From the NCBI GenBank assembly GCA_030824835.1, contig JAPJRA010000001.1:9775-34441 (forward strand): 24,667 nt of DNA. The letters run 5' to 3'. A model generated the notes under the pieces. The model was not told where the DNA came from, did no database searches, and was given only the letters and a program-made list of their open reading frames with translations. Every line of letters begins with the position of its first letter. The stretch's first letter is position 1. Source of the DNA: Geminicoccaceae bacterium (lineage in GTDB: Bacteria; Pseudomonadota; Alphaproteobacteria; Geminicoccales; Geminicoccaceae). This document shows, in pieces, positions 15,203 through 21,717 of this stretch. Both the position numbers and the translations under genes were made by a program.

Positions 15203-15504
15203 TCTCGTTCCCCGTGGGGGCCGAAGCCCTGTGCCGCGGGTTGTCGGCACTGGCCGGCGTGCTGATGGTACTGGCCGCCGGGGCGTGGCTGCTGCAACGT
15301 CATGGTGGCACCGCCTTCCGGAGACCCCGACCCAGCGGCAGGCTGGCCATCACCGCCCGCATGGCGGTGGACGCACGCACCCGGCTGGTGCTGGTCCGTC
15401 GCGATGCCGTCGAGCATCTGCTGGCTATCGGGCCGAGCGGCATTCAGCTGCTGGAGACGCTTCCCGCCGCGCCGGGGCAAGCCGATACGGCCACCGGCCG
15501 ATGA
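15199..15504 (+). CDS. fliO: Flagellar biosynthetic protein FliO
   Basis: A 101-residue FliO, a small single-pass membrane protein that helps assemble the FliP ring of the export gate. One membrane helix lies at ~8-28 ('AEALCRGLSALAGVLMVLAA'). The cytoplasmic domain holds 'GRLAITARMAVDARTRLVLV' and 'RRDAVEHLLAIGPSGIQLLE', typical of FliO. The ATG overlaps the stop of the upstream gene (ATGA) and its own TGA overlaps the fliP ATG in the same way. The frame stays open further upstream, but that part is noise. Confidence 0.9.
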   Translation: MISFPVGAEALCRGLSALAGVLMVLAAGAWLLQRHGGTAFRRPRPSGRLAITARMAVDARTRLVLVRRDAVEHLLAIGPSGIQLLETLPAAPGQADTATGR

Positions 15505-16259
15505 TCCCGCGCACGCATGCATCGGTGAGCCGGATTCTGGCGCTCCTGGCAGGTATCGCCACCTTTGCCGGCAGCAGTGCTCTTGCCCAGTCGATTAGTG
15601 TCGACCTGGGGTCGCATGGCGGCAGCGTGTCCGGTCAGATCGTCCAACTGGTGCTCCTGATCACCGTGCTCAGCCTTGCACCGTCGATCCTGGTCATGGT
15701 GACCTCATTCACCCGAATCGTGATCGTCCTCTCGTTCCTGCGCACGGCGATTGGCCTGCAGCAGACACCACCCAATTCCGTGCTCGCCGGTCTGGCCCTG
15801 TTTCTCACCGTTTTCATCATGAGCCCGACCCTGGAGACCGCCTATCATGAGGGGCTCGAGCCGATGCTGGCCGAGGAGATAGACGAACGCGAGGCACTGA
15901 GTCGGGTGATCCTGCCGGTGCGGTCGTTCATGCTACGACAGGTGCGGCCCGACGATGTGGCGCTGTTCATCGAAATCGCCCGCTTGCCACCACCGGCTAC
16001 CCTCGATCAGGCGCCGCTTCGGGCACTTCTGCCGGCCTTCATGATCAGCGAGCTGCGCCGGGCATTCGAGATCGGCTTCCTGATCTTCCTGCCATTCCTG
16101 ATCATCGACATGGTCGTGGCGTCCGTCCTGATGTCGATGGGCATGATGATGCTGCCGCCGGTGATGGTCTCACTGCCATTCAAATTGATCTTCTTCGTGC
16201 TGGTCGACGGCTGGGCATTGGTGGTCGGGAGTCTCGTTCAGAGCTTCGCCCCGGGCTGA
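15501..16259 (+). CDS. fliP: Flagellar biosynthetic protein FliP
   Basis: A 252-residue FliP, the core of the inner-membrane export gate. It has a cleavable signal peptide (~1-29, cut after 'SSALA'), then membrane helices and the family blocks 'TSFTRIVIVLSFLRTAIGLQ', 'QTPPNSVLAGLALFLT', 'FMISELRRAFEIGFLIFLPF' and 'DMVVASVLMSMGMMMLPP'. The C-terminus 'FKLIFFVLVDGW' is also typical. The ATG at 15501 sits in an ATGA overlap with fliO. The usual partners fliQ, fliR and flhB do not follow; instead mtgA converges 12 bases beyond the stop. Confidence 0.95.
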   Translation: MIPRTHASVSRILALLAGIATFAGSSALAQSISVDLGSHGGSVSGQIVQLVLLITVLSLAPSILVMVTSFTRIVIVLSFLRTAIGLQQTPPNSVLAGLALFLTVFIMSPTLETAYHEGLEPMLAEEIDEREALSRVILPVRSFMLRQVRPDDVALFIEIARLPPPATLDQAPLRALLPAFMISELRRAFEIGFLIFLPFLIIDMVVASVLMSMGMMMLPPVMVSLPFKLIFFVLVDGWALVVGSLVQSFAPG

Positions 16260-16271
16260 CCCGACGAGCGC

Positions 16272-17039
16272 TCAGCGGACGCAATCGAGCAACGGGCCGA
16301 GTTGCCCGATGCGACGCTCGATCGTGCGTGCCCGCTGCTGGATGTAGCGGCTGGGTCGTTGCGGCGACCACTGGCGCGGGTTAGGAAGGACGGCGGCGAT
16401 CAGCGCCGCCTCGCGCCGGGTCAGGGCACTTGCGGGCTTATCGAAATACTTGCGGGAGGCGGCCTCGGCGCCGTACAGGCCCGGTCCCGTCTCCGCGACA
16501 TTCAAATAGATCTCGATGATCCGTCGCTTGTTCCAGAACAGCTCGATCTGAGGCGTCAGCATCGCCTCGAAGATCTTGCGCACCGGATCCCGCCCCGGCC
16601 AGAGCAGCACATTCTTCGCGACCTGCATCGTGATCGTGCTGGCACCACGGGTGCTCTCGCCAGCCCAGGCGCGGTCGAACTGATGCTCCAACTCGGCCCA
16701 ATCGAAGCCTGCGTGCTCACAGAAACGGTTGTCCTCCGACGCAATCACGGCCTGGGGAAGCTCGGGCGAGATGCTGCTCAGCGGCCGCCACGCCTTGGTC
16801 AGCCCCTCGCCCTGGATCAATCGCCATACCATCAGCGGTGTGATCGGCGGCGGTACTACCCGATACACCAGGATCAATGCCGATGGCAGGAGCAGGAGGA
16901 CCAGCAGCCATCGCCTGACCGCTGGCAGTGCCAACACCCGCCGCCCTCGGCGAAGCCATCCCTTCGCCAGACGCGGCCCCTCCGCGCGCTTACGCATGTT
17001 GTTCTGGGCCAGGGGAGCCTCGCCTCGGCGATTGTTCAC
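16272..17039 (-). CDS. mtgA: Monofunctional biosynthetic peptidoglycan transglycosylase
   Basis: A 255-residue GT51 enzyme that polymerises lipid II into glycan strands, anchored in the inner membrane with its catalytic domain in the periplasm. A basic N-terminus precedes one membrane helix (~43-62). The GT51 motifs are present: 'ASEDNRFCEHAGFDW' with the catalytic Glu, 'RGASTITMQVAKNVLL', 'RKIFEAMLTPQIE' and 'KRRIIEIYLNVAETGPGLYG'. There is no transpeptidase domain, and the length fits MtgA. The start is a GTG at 17039 with no clear ribosome site; an ATG at 16997 is the alternative. It lies 67 bases downstream of the EF-G paralogue. Confidence 0.95.
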   Translation of the reverse strand: MNNRRGEAPLAQNNMRKRAEGPRLAKGWLRRGRRVLALPAVRRWLLVLLLLPSALILVYRVVPPPITPLMVWRLIQGEGLTKAWRPLSSISPELPQAVIASEDNRFCEHAGFDWAELEHQFDRAWAGESTRGASTITMQVAKNVLLWPGRDPVRKIFEAMLTPQIELFWNKRRIIEIYLNVAETGPGLYGAEAASRKYFDKPASALTRREAALIAAVLPNPRQWSPQRPSRYIQQRARTIERRIGQLGPLLDCVR

Positions 17040-17084
17040 GGCAGAACCGCGCCACGCCGCTTAAGGCCCGGCGCGGCCCATGTC

Positions 17085-17096
17085 CAGCCCGGGCTG
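17085..17096. repeat. 12-base perfect palindrome between the EF-G paralogue and mtgA
   Basis: CAGCCCGGGCTG lies in the 67-base gap. It has no loop and no T-run follows, so it is not a standard terminator. It may be chance in GC-rich DNA. Confidence 0.35.
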
Positions 17097-17106
17097 CCTG
17101 CCGGCG

Positions 17107-19122
17107 CTAGGCGGCCAAGTCGCGATGCTTGTCGACGATCGCCTGCGCCAATCGATCCGGTACTTCCTGCAGATGATCGTAAGCCCAATCAAAAAAGCCG
17201 GTCCCCTGGCTGAGGGAGCGGAGGGTCACGATGAGGTCATGCATTTCACCTTGAGGAATCTGGGCCTTGATATCGTCCCAGCCGCTCCAGTCGGGTTTGG
17301 CGGCATAGCCTAGGATCTGGCCGCGCTTGCCCGAGACCAACTGCAACGCTTTGGCGGTGTAGTCAGCCGGCACCGAGATGGTGACGCTCAAGATGGGCTC
17401 CAGAAGCACCGGCTCGCACTGAGGCAGCCCCTCTTTGAGAGCCTGTGCCGACGCCAGCTTGAACGAAAGCTCATTGCTGTCGACACTGTGAAATTGTCCG
17501 TCATTGAGCGTTACAGCGATGTCGACCACCGGGAATCCCAATGGACCCCGCTGCAGATACTCGCGCGCACCGGCCTCGACTGCGGGTATGAACTGGCGAG
17601 GCACAGTGCCACCGACGACCTTGTTCTCAAATTGAAAGCCCTCGCCGCGCCCAAGTGGCCTAATGTCGATCTTGACATCGCCGAATTGGCCATGGCCACC
17701 GGACTGCTTCTTGTGCCGACCATGTGCCTGGGCAGCCTTGCGGATGCTTTCGCGATAGGGTGTGCGTGGTGCCTGCAACTCGACCTCGACATTGTACTTG
17801 TTCTTCAGTCGTTCCAAGGCCACGCGCAGATGAATCTCTCCCTGCCCCCAGAGAAGTGTCTGGTGGGTTTCCCGGTCATGATCGACGAGCAGCGCCGGAT
17901 CCTCGTCCGTGAGCTTGGCGAACGCGCCGGACAGCTTCACCTCGTCGGCCCGGTTGGCGGCCGCGACCGCGAAAGAATACATCGGCCGGGGTGCAGGAGG
18001 CTGTGGCAGCTCGCCCTCGGCCGCACCCAGTATGGCACCCGTACGGGCACCATCCAGCCGCGCCAGCGCCACGATCTCGCCCGCCTCGGCGGCACCGATA
18101 TTCTGTTGCTGGCTGCCAAACAGGCGATAGACTCCGCCCACACGCATATCGCCGAACGTCGTGCCGTCCTTCACCGAGCCTCGCCAGATACGGACCAGAG
18201 ACAGCTTGCCGGCGTGGGGCAGATAGAGATTCTTCAGGACTTGGACGATAGGAGGACCATCCGCCTCCAGGCCGAGACTGGCCATCCGAACCTTGGGCTC
18301 GGGTGCCTCGTGAGCCAGCGCCTCGAGCAGCCGCCGCACACCCATGTCCTGGTCGGCCACGCCCAAAAAGACCGGCACCACCTGATCGGCACCCAGCGAC
18401 TTGCGCAGGTCACTGAGGATCAGTTCCGGTGGCGGCTCCTTGTCGTCGAGCAATTGCTCGAGCAGGTCGTCGTCGAAGTCGGCTAAGGTCTCCAGCATCT
18501 CGCGGCGCGCCGCCTGTTCGAGTTCGCGGTGCTCGGCCGGGACCGGGATAATGTCCGATGCCTGGCCGCGGCGGAAGGCGTGCGCCTCCTCGGTGATCAG
18601 ATCGATGTAGCCAATCAGGTCCTCGCCGCCGCCGATGGCGTATTGATGGGGCACCACAGGCCGCGTGCTGATCTGGCGCAGGGTCTGGAGAATGTCCTGA
18701 TACCGGACCTCGGCACGGTCCATCTTGTTCACGAACACGAAGTGCGGGATGGCGTGCGCGTCGAGGAACTGAAGGAGGGGTGCGATCACGATCATCCGCT
18801 CGAGCGCTGGCTCGACGACGACCACGGCCGCATCGCAACCCAGAACAGCGCTGTATGCTTCCTGGACGAACTCGATCGAGCCAGGGCAATCCAGCATGGT
18901 GAAATCGATGCCATGACACGTGAAGCTTGCGGCGCTGACCTCGGTGCTCATCTGCCGCGAACGCGCTTCCGCGCTGCCATCGCCTACAGTCGTGCCGTCG
19001 GCGACATTGCCCTTGCGGCCAATGGCACCAGCGGCGAAGAGCATGCTCTCGAGCAGTGTGGTCTTGCCGGACCCACTGCTGCCCACCAGCGCCACATTCC
19101 GCGCCGTTGCTTTCGCTTCCAT
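17107..19122 (-). CDS. EF-G-like translation factor paralogue (EF-G2/FusA-like)
   Basis: A 671-residue protein with the full EF-G layout: G domain, domain II ('LVRIWRGSVKDGTTF'), domain III, domain IV ('TPYRESIRKAAQ', 'HKKQSGGHGQFGDVKI') and domain V ('EPILSVTISVPADYTAKALQ'). The P-loop is GSSGSGKT (14-21) instead of the EF-G AHIDAGKTT, and NKMD (132-135) is intact. G3 reads DCPGS (78-82) where EF-G has DTPGH, so the catalytic histidine is replaced by Ser82. These changes are typical of a divergent EF-G-like subfamily, from memory, whose role is not settled. A strong AGGGAGGG ribosome site precedes the ATG. It is unlikely to be the main EF-G, which normally sits with rpsL-rpsG-tuf. Confidence 0.88.
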   Translation of the reverse strand: MEAKATARNVALVGSSGSGKTTLLESMLFAAGAIGRKGNVADGTTVGDGSAEARSRQMSTEVSAASFTCHGIDFTMLDCPGSIEFVQEAYSAVLGCDAAVVVVEPALERMIVIAPLLQFLDAHAIPHFVFVNKMDRAEVRYQDILQTLRQISTRPVVPHQYAIGGGEDLIGYIDLITEEAHAFRRGQASDIIPVPAEHRELEQAARREMLETLADFDDDLLEQLLDDKEPPPELILSDLRKSLGADQVVPVFLGVADQDMGVRRLLEALAHEAPEPKVRMASLGLEADGPPIVQVLKNLYLPHAGKLSLVRIWRGSVKDGTTFGDMRVGGVYRLFGSQQQNIGAAEAGEIVALARLDGARTGAILGAAEGELPQPPAPRPMYSFAVAAANRADEVKLSGAFAKLTDEDPALLVDHDRETHQTLLWGQGEIHLRVALERLKNKYNVEVELQAPRTPYRESIRKAAQAHGRHKKQSGGHGQFGDVKIDIRPLGRGEGFQFENKVVGGTVPRQFIPAVEAGAREYLQRGPLGFPVVDIAVTLNDGQFHSVDSNELSFKLASAQALKEGLPQCEPVLLEPILSVTISVPADYTAKALQLVSGKRGQILGYAAKPDWSGWDDIKAQIPQGEMHDLIVTLRSLSQGTGFFDWAYDHLQEVPDRLAQAIVDKHRDLAA

Positions 19123-19420
19123 GTGCCCTCCCTGGCTTCTGCTTCTTGCGGCTCACCGGCTGCCGCCCGAGGCCGGGCGTGCCACGCGGCCCTTTCGCGA
19201 AAGTGCATGTTCGAAGCGGACCCGAGCCTTGGCAACTGGAAAACGACAATAGCGTGACGTGCACGATCCGCCGATGGCCGCGGTGACACTAAGATGGACC
19301 GTTGCGCCCGGGTTCGGCTTGGAGGAAAGTCGAAGGTAAGTCGGTGAGAAGTGAGAGGTGAATCGTCGGTGCGATTCACGGCCAAAGGCCCAGGTCGAGC
19401 GGCCTGCCCGGGAGGTCGTC
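19123..19420. other. Divergent intergenic region (298 bases)
   Basis: This stretch separates the minus-strand EF-G paralogue from the plus-strand anti-sigma-like gene. Apart from the inverted repeat at 19358-19379 and the two ribosome sites, I see no RNA gene and no convincing promoter hexamers. No sigma-factor gene lies here. Confidence 0.5.
19358..19379 (+). promoter_or_regulatory. Perfect inverted repeat in the leader of the anti-sigma-like gene
   Basis: GTGAATCG-TCGGTG-CGATTCAC: an eight-base perfect stem with a six-base loop, ending 41 bases before the ATG at 19421. It could be an operator or an RNA hairpin in the leader. No T-run follows. Confidence 0.5.
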
Positions 19421-20293
19421 ATGGAGTGCGGTGACCTCGAACGCTATCTCGAGGCGTTCTTGGACGGTCGGCTGAGTCAAAGTCGTGGCGCATTGCTGCG
19501 GCGCCACTTGCAGGCGTGCGATGGTTGTCAGGCGCGCGTGGAACGTTTGCGACAATTTGAGCGCGACACGCAGCGCCGCTTTCGGGCGCTTGATCAGTCA
19601 ACTTCGGTCTGGCGGGGATTGGAGCTGGATCTTGTGGTCAGCAGTCGCTCTACACCGGCCGGTCGCCTGCTTGCTTTGCCAAGGGTCGCATCCCGGGTGA
19701 CCGGAGGATCGCTGGAACCCGGCGCAGGCGCCCGTCCGCGCCATGATCCGGCATTGCCGCCGCCGTCTACGGCCGGACGTAGCCGAGCATCACGAATAGC
19801 CGGGATCCTGCTCGTCGCCATGGCATTCGGTTCGCTCTACCAGCTGGCACGCTCATATGGTCGCCCCGCGGACGACCTCGAAGCTGCTGCCGATGTCTAC
19901 ATGCAGTTCCGCGACGGCGCCGCCGTACCGGCACTGCGTAGCCACGATGGCGAACAATTGCGCCGTTGGCTGTCGGCCGAACTGGGCACCGGCATGCCGA
20001 CGCCGCCACTCCCCCCCGGCTATCATCTGATCGGTGCGGATCGCGCCTCACTACCTTCCGGTCTAGCCGGTACCGTGCTCTACGGAGCGAGTGCTGGATC
20101 GCCGGACCCGGCCGTCATGCTGTTCGTACGACCGGCCACAGGCCGCGAGGCCGACCCGAGCGCTCCAGATGAGCCTGCCACGACGGAGGCGAAAGAGGGT
20201 CTGCATGAGTTTGCATGGTACGCGAACGGGTTCAGCTACACCGTTGTAGGCGCACAGCCTCCGGCCGCGCTAAGCACATTCGTGCAGCATTAG
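19421..20293 (+). CDS. Zinc-finger (zf-HC2) anti-sigma-factor-like membrane protein
   Basis: A 290-residue protein. The N-terminal 40 residues form a zf-HC2 domain, with His29-x3-Cys33-x2-Cys36 ('RRHLQACDGC') and Cys3. Such domains hold an ECF sigma factor in the cytoplasm. A single membrane helix lies at ~124-142 ('ASRIAGILLVAMAFGSLYQL'), so the C-terminal ~145 residues would be periplasmic. That part ('LPPGYHLIGADRASLPSGLA', 'HEFAWYANGFSYTVVG') resembles other alphaproteobacterial anti-sigma-like membrane regulators. An ATG with GGGAGG upstream sets the start. No ECF sigma gene is next to it, which is unusual. Confidence 0.8.
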   Translation: MECGDLERYLEAFLDGRLSQSRGALLRRHLQACDGCQARVERLRQFERDTQRRFRALDQSTSVWRGLELDLVVSSRSTPAGRLLALPRVASRVTGGSLEPGAGARPRHDPALPPPSTAGRSRASRIAGILLVAMAFGSLYQLARSYGRPADDLEAAADVYMQFRDGAAVPALRSHDGEQLRRWLSAELGTGMPTPPLPPGYHLIGADRASLPSGLAGTVLYGASAGSPDPAVMLFVRPATGREADPSAPDEPATTEAKEGLHEFAWYANGFSYTVVGAQPPAALSTFVQH

Positions 20294-20378
20294 GTTCGCC
20301 TGCCACTTGGGATTGGTGAGGAGCCGAAACAACCTTACCTGTCACATGATTGGCACACGATATGGTATTTAAGTTGAA

Positions 20379-20407
20379 TTGCGGTCTGTTCAGCGTCCGG
20401 TTATTAT
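20379..20407 (+). promoter_or_regulatory. Possible sigma-70-type promoter directly before the 76-aa gene
   Basis: TTGCGG-N17-TATTAT. The -10 ends six bases before the ATG at 20414, so a transcript would start at or next to the start codon. The -35 is a weak match. The match is suggestive only. Confidence 0.3.
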
Positions 20408-20413
20408 GCGCCG

Positions 20414-20644
20414 ATGATCAGGGAGTTGACATACTCGACGCGATTGGCCTCCGGGCGGCAGGTGCGTTGGATCGATTCCGCGGGCGCTTCACCGGCGGAG
20501 GATGATGAATTTCTGGTCGATAGCGGATCGCTGGGCCGTGTCAGCTACGAAGATGGCAACCCCTGCATCGGCATCGTGGTAGGGTGCGTGTTGAGTCTGC
20601 CCCTATGGGCGGGCCTCCTGACGCTCCTCTATTTGCTGCACTGA
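20414..20644 (+). CDS. Small hypothetical membrane protein (76 aa)
   Basis: A 76-residue protein I do not recognise. Residues 1-50 are polar with a cluster of acidic residues ('PAEDDEFLVD'); residues ~51-74 form one strongly hydrophobic helix ('CIGIVVGCVLSLPLWAGLLT'). No Shine-Dalgarno is visible, and a four-codon mini-frame (ATG CGC CGA TGA at 20406-20417) overlaps the start codon. The charge pattern and hydrophobic C-terminus make it more than random, but it has no known family in my reading. Confidence 0.55.
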   Translation: MIRELTYSTRLASGRQVRWIDSAGASPAEDDEFLVDSGSLGRVSYEDGNPCIGIVVGCVLSLPLWAGLLTLLYLLH

Positions 20645-20727
20645 GCCCAACGAAATCTGATTCCAAAAGCAGCTCGACCCTTCAGGAGCTCGGGCGAGCG
20701 ATTCGACCAAACGGCTGAACGGACGGC

Positions 20728-20904
20728 ATGCGCGACGATCAGATCTTTGGCGTGATCGCCAGCATAGCCCTGCTCGTATGGCTGCTCGGGCGGCGCCGTG
20801 GCGGAGATGTCCATCGGCGCTGGCCGGAGTTGGTGGCTTTGATCCTCATCGGTGCCGGCATCCTCTACGCGATCCTGCAATGGCTACTTTGGCTGCGCCA
20901 CTGA
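20728..20904 (+). CDS. Small hypothetical membrane protein (58 aa)
   Basis: A 58-residue frame beginning 'MRDDQIFGVIASIALLVWLL' with two hydrophobic helices (~6-20 and ~35-55) joined by an arginine-rich loop ('GRRRGGDVHRRWPE'). A GGA lies eight bases before the ATG, and the stop is 10 bases from the convergent NnrU gene. The hydrophobic/basic/hydrophobic pattern follows the positive-inside rule for a hairpin with both ends outside. I do not recognise a family. It lies 83 bases after the 76-residue membrane protein. Confidence 0.6.
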   Translation: MRDDQIFGVIASIALLVWLLGRRRGGDVHRRWPELVALILIGAGILYAILQWLLWLRH

Positions 20905-20914
20905 CGGGCATGCC

Positions 20915-21595
20915 TCAACCCAAGGGGCTGACACCGAACAGCCAGGGATGGAGCCAAAGGAAGACCACATACAGCCCGAGCGCCAAGGCTGCGCGCCACA
21001 ACCCGATCTCGCCGGTCACCAGTCGCTGCCGTCGCTCGACGATGGCTGCAAAGGGCAGGTTGGAGGTAACCTGCAGAAACACGCCCCAACCGGCCGCATT
21101 TTCCCGGGTCCGGCGAGCATCGATGCGCCAAGCGCCGACCACTGCCAATACTATGAAGCTGGCGAAGAACAGTACTGACGCCGCGTCGCCATTGGCAAGC
21201 AGGTGCAACGCCGCCCAAAGCGCCACGCCCCACATGAAAGGATGGCGGGTCACCCGGATGATCCCTACCGCGGGCGAAGCCGCATCGGGATCGGGTTGCT
21301 GGCCCAGAACGGTGGGATTGGCCGCCGTTACCGCACACACCACCAGCAAGAAGGCCAGGGGCATCAGCGCCAGCGCCAGATGGCGCACCACGGCACCGAT
21401 TGGCCAAAGCGGAACGAATGGTGCATCGCGCCATGCCGTGACCAGCCAAACCAGCGCCACGACCGCAACGAGTGAGTAGAGGAGCCGATAGGCCCGCTCG
21501 CCGATCCGGCTTGTAAGATCGGCCCGCAGCGACGGCGCGGCGATCCCGAAATGGGTGCCGAGCAGGAACAGCGCCGCTATCGTGAGGTTGAGCAT
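20915..21595 (-). CDS. NnrU family membrane protein
   Basis: A 226-residue integral membrane protein with about six hydrophobic helices. The N-terminal 'LNLTIAALFLLGTHFGIAAP' and 'RIGERAYRLLYSLVAVVALV', and the mid-protein 'IIRVTRHPFMWGVALWAALH', match the NnrU family. NnrU was first found near nitric oxide and nitrite reductase genes and is related to isoprenylcysteine methyltransferase-like membrane proteins (the 'RHP' motif); its reaction is not established. The frame is open to 21694, but the ATG at 21595 starts at the first membrane helix and has GGGA just before it. No denitrification genes are nearby. It is divergent from the cyclase gene. Confidence 0.85.
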   Translation of the reverse strand: MLNLTIAALFLLGTHFGIAAPSLRADLTSRIGERAYRLLYSLVAVVALVWLVTAWRDAPFVPLWPIGAVVRHLALALMPLAFLLVVCAVTAANPTVLGQQPDPDAASPAVGIIRVTRHPFMWGVALWAALHLLANGDAASVLFFASFIVLAVVGAWRIDARRTRENAAGWGVFLQVTSNLPFAAIVERRQRLVTGEIGLWRAALALGLYVVFLWLHPWLFGVSPLG

Positions 21596-21695
21596 GAATC
21601 CCGCCGCTGGGCTGGCCGCGAGGCGAACCAGCGATCCGCTGGCACGGCAACGGAGGTATACGGAGAGCGACGGCGAGGCAAGGACGCGCGTCATG

Positions 21696-21713
21696 CGCCT
21701 CTGAATAGAGGCG
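21696..21713 (+). promoter_or_regulatory. Hairpin overlapping the ribosome site of the cyclase gene
   Basis: CGCCTCT-GAAT-AGAGGCG: a seven-base perfect stem with a four-base loop. Its right arm includes the only Shine-Dalgarno-like GAGG before the ATG at 21718. It could limit translation, or be an operator in the gap shared with the NnrU gene. Confidence 0.45.
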
Positions 21714-21717
21714 TGCT

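Noticed and set aside
20350..20370. Sigma-54-like TTGGCACACGATATGG before the 76-aa gene
   Set aside because: The -24 half looks right, but the -12 position is GG instead of GC and TTGC is missing.
20629..20880. 83-aa minus-strand frame
   Set aside because: Its translation is polar and without family features, while the plus strand of the same stretch encodes a two-helix membrane protein with a ribosome site.
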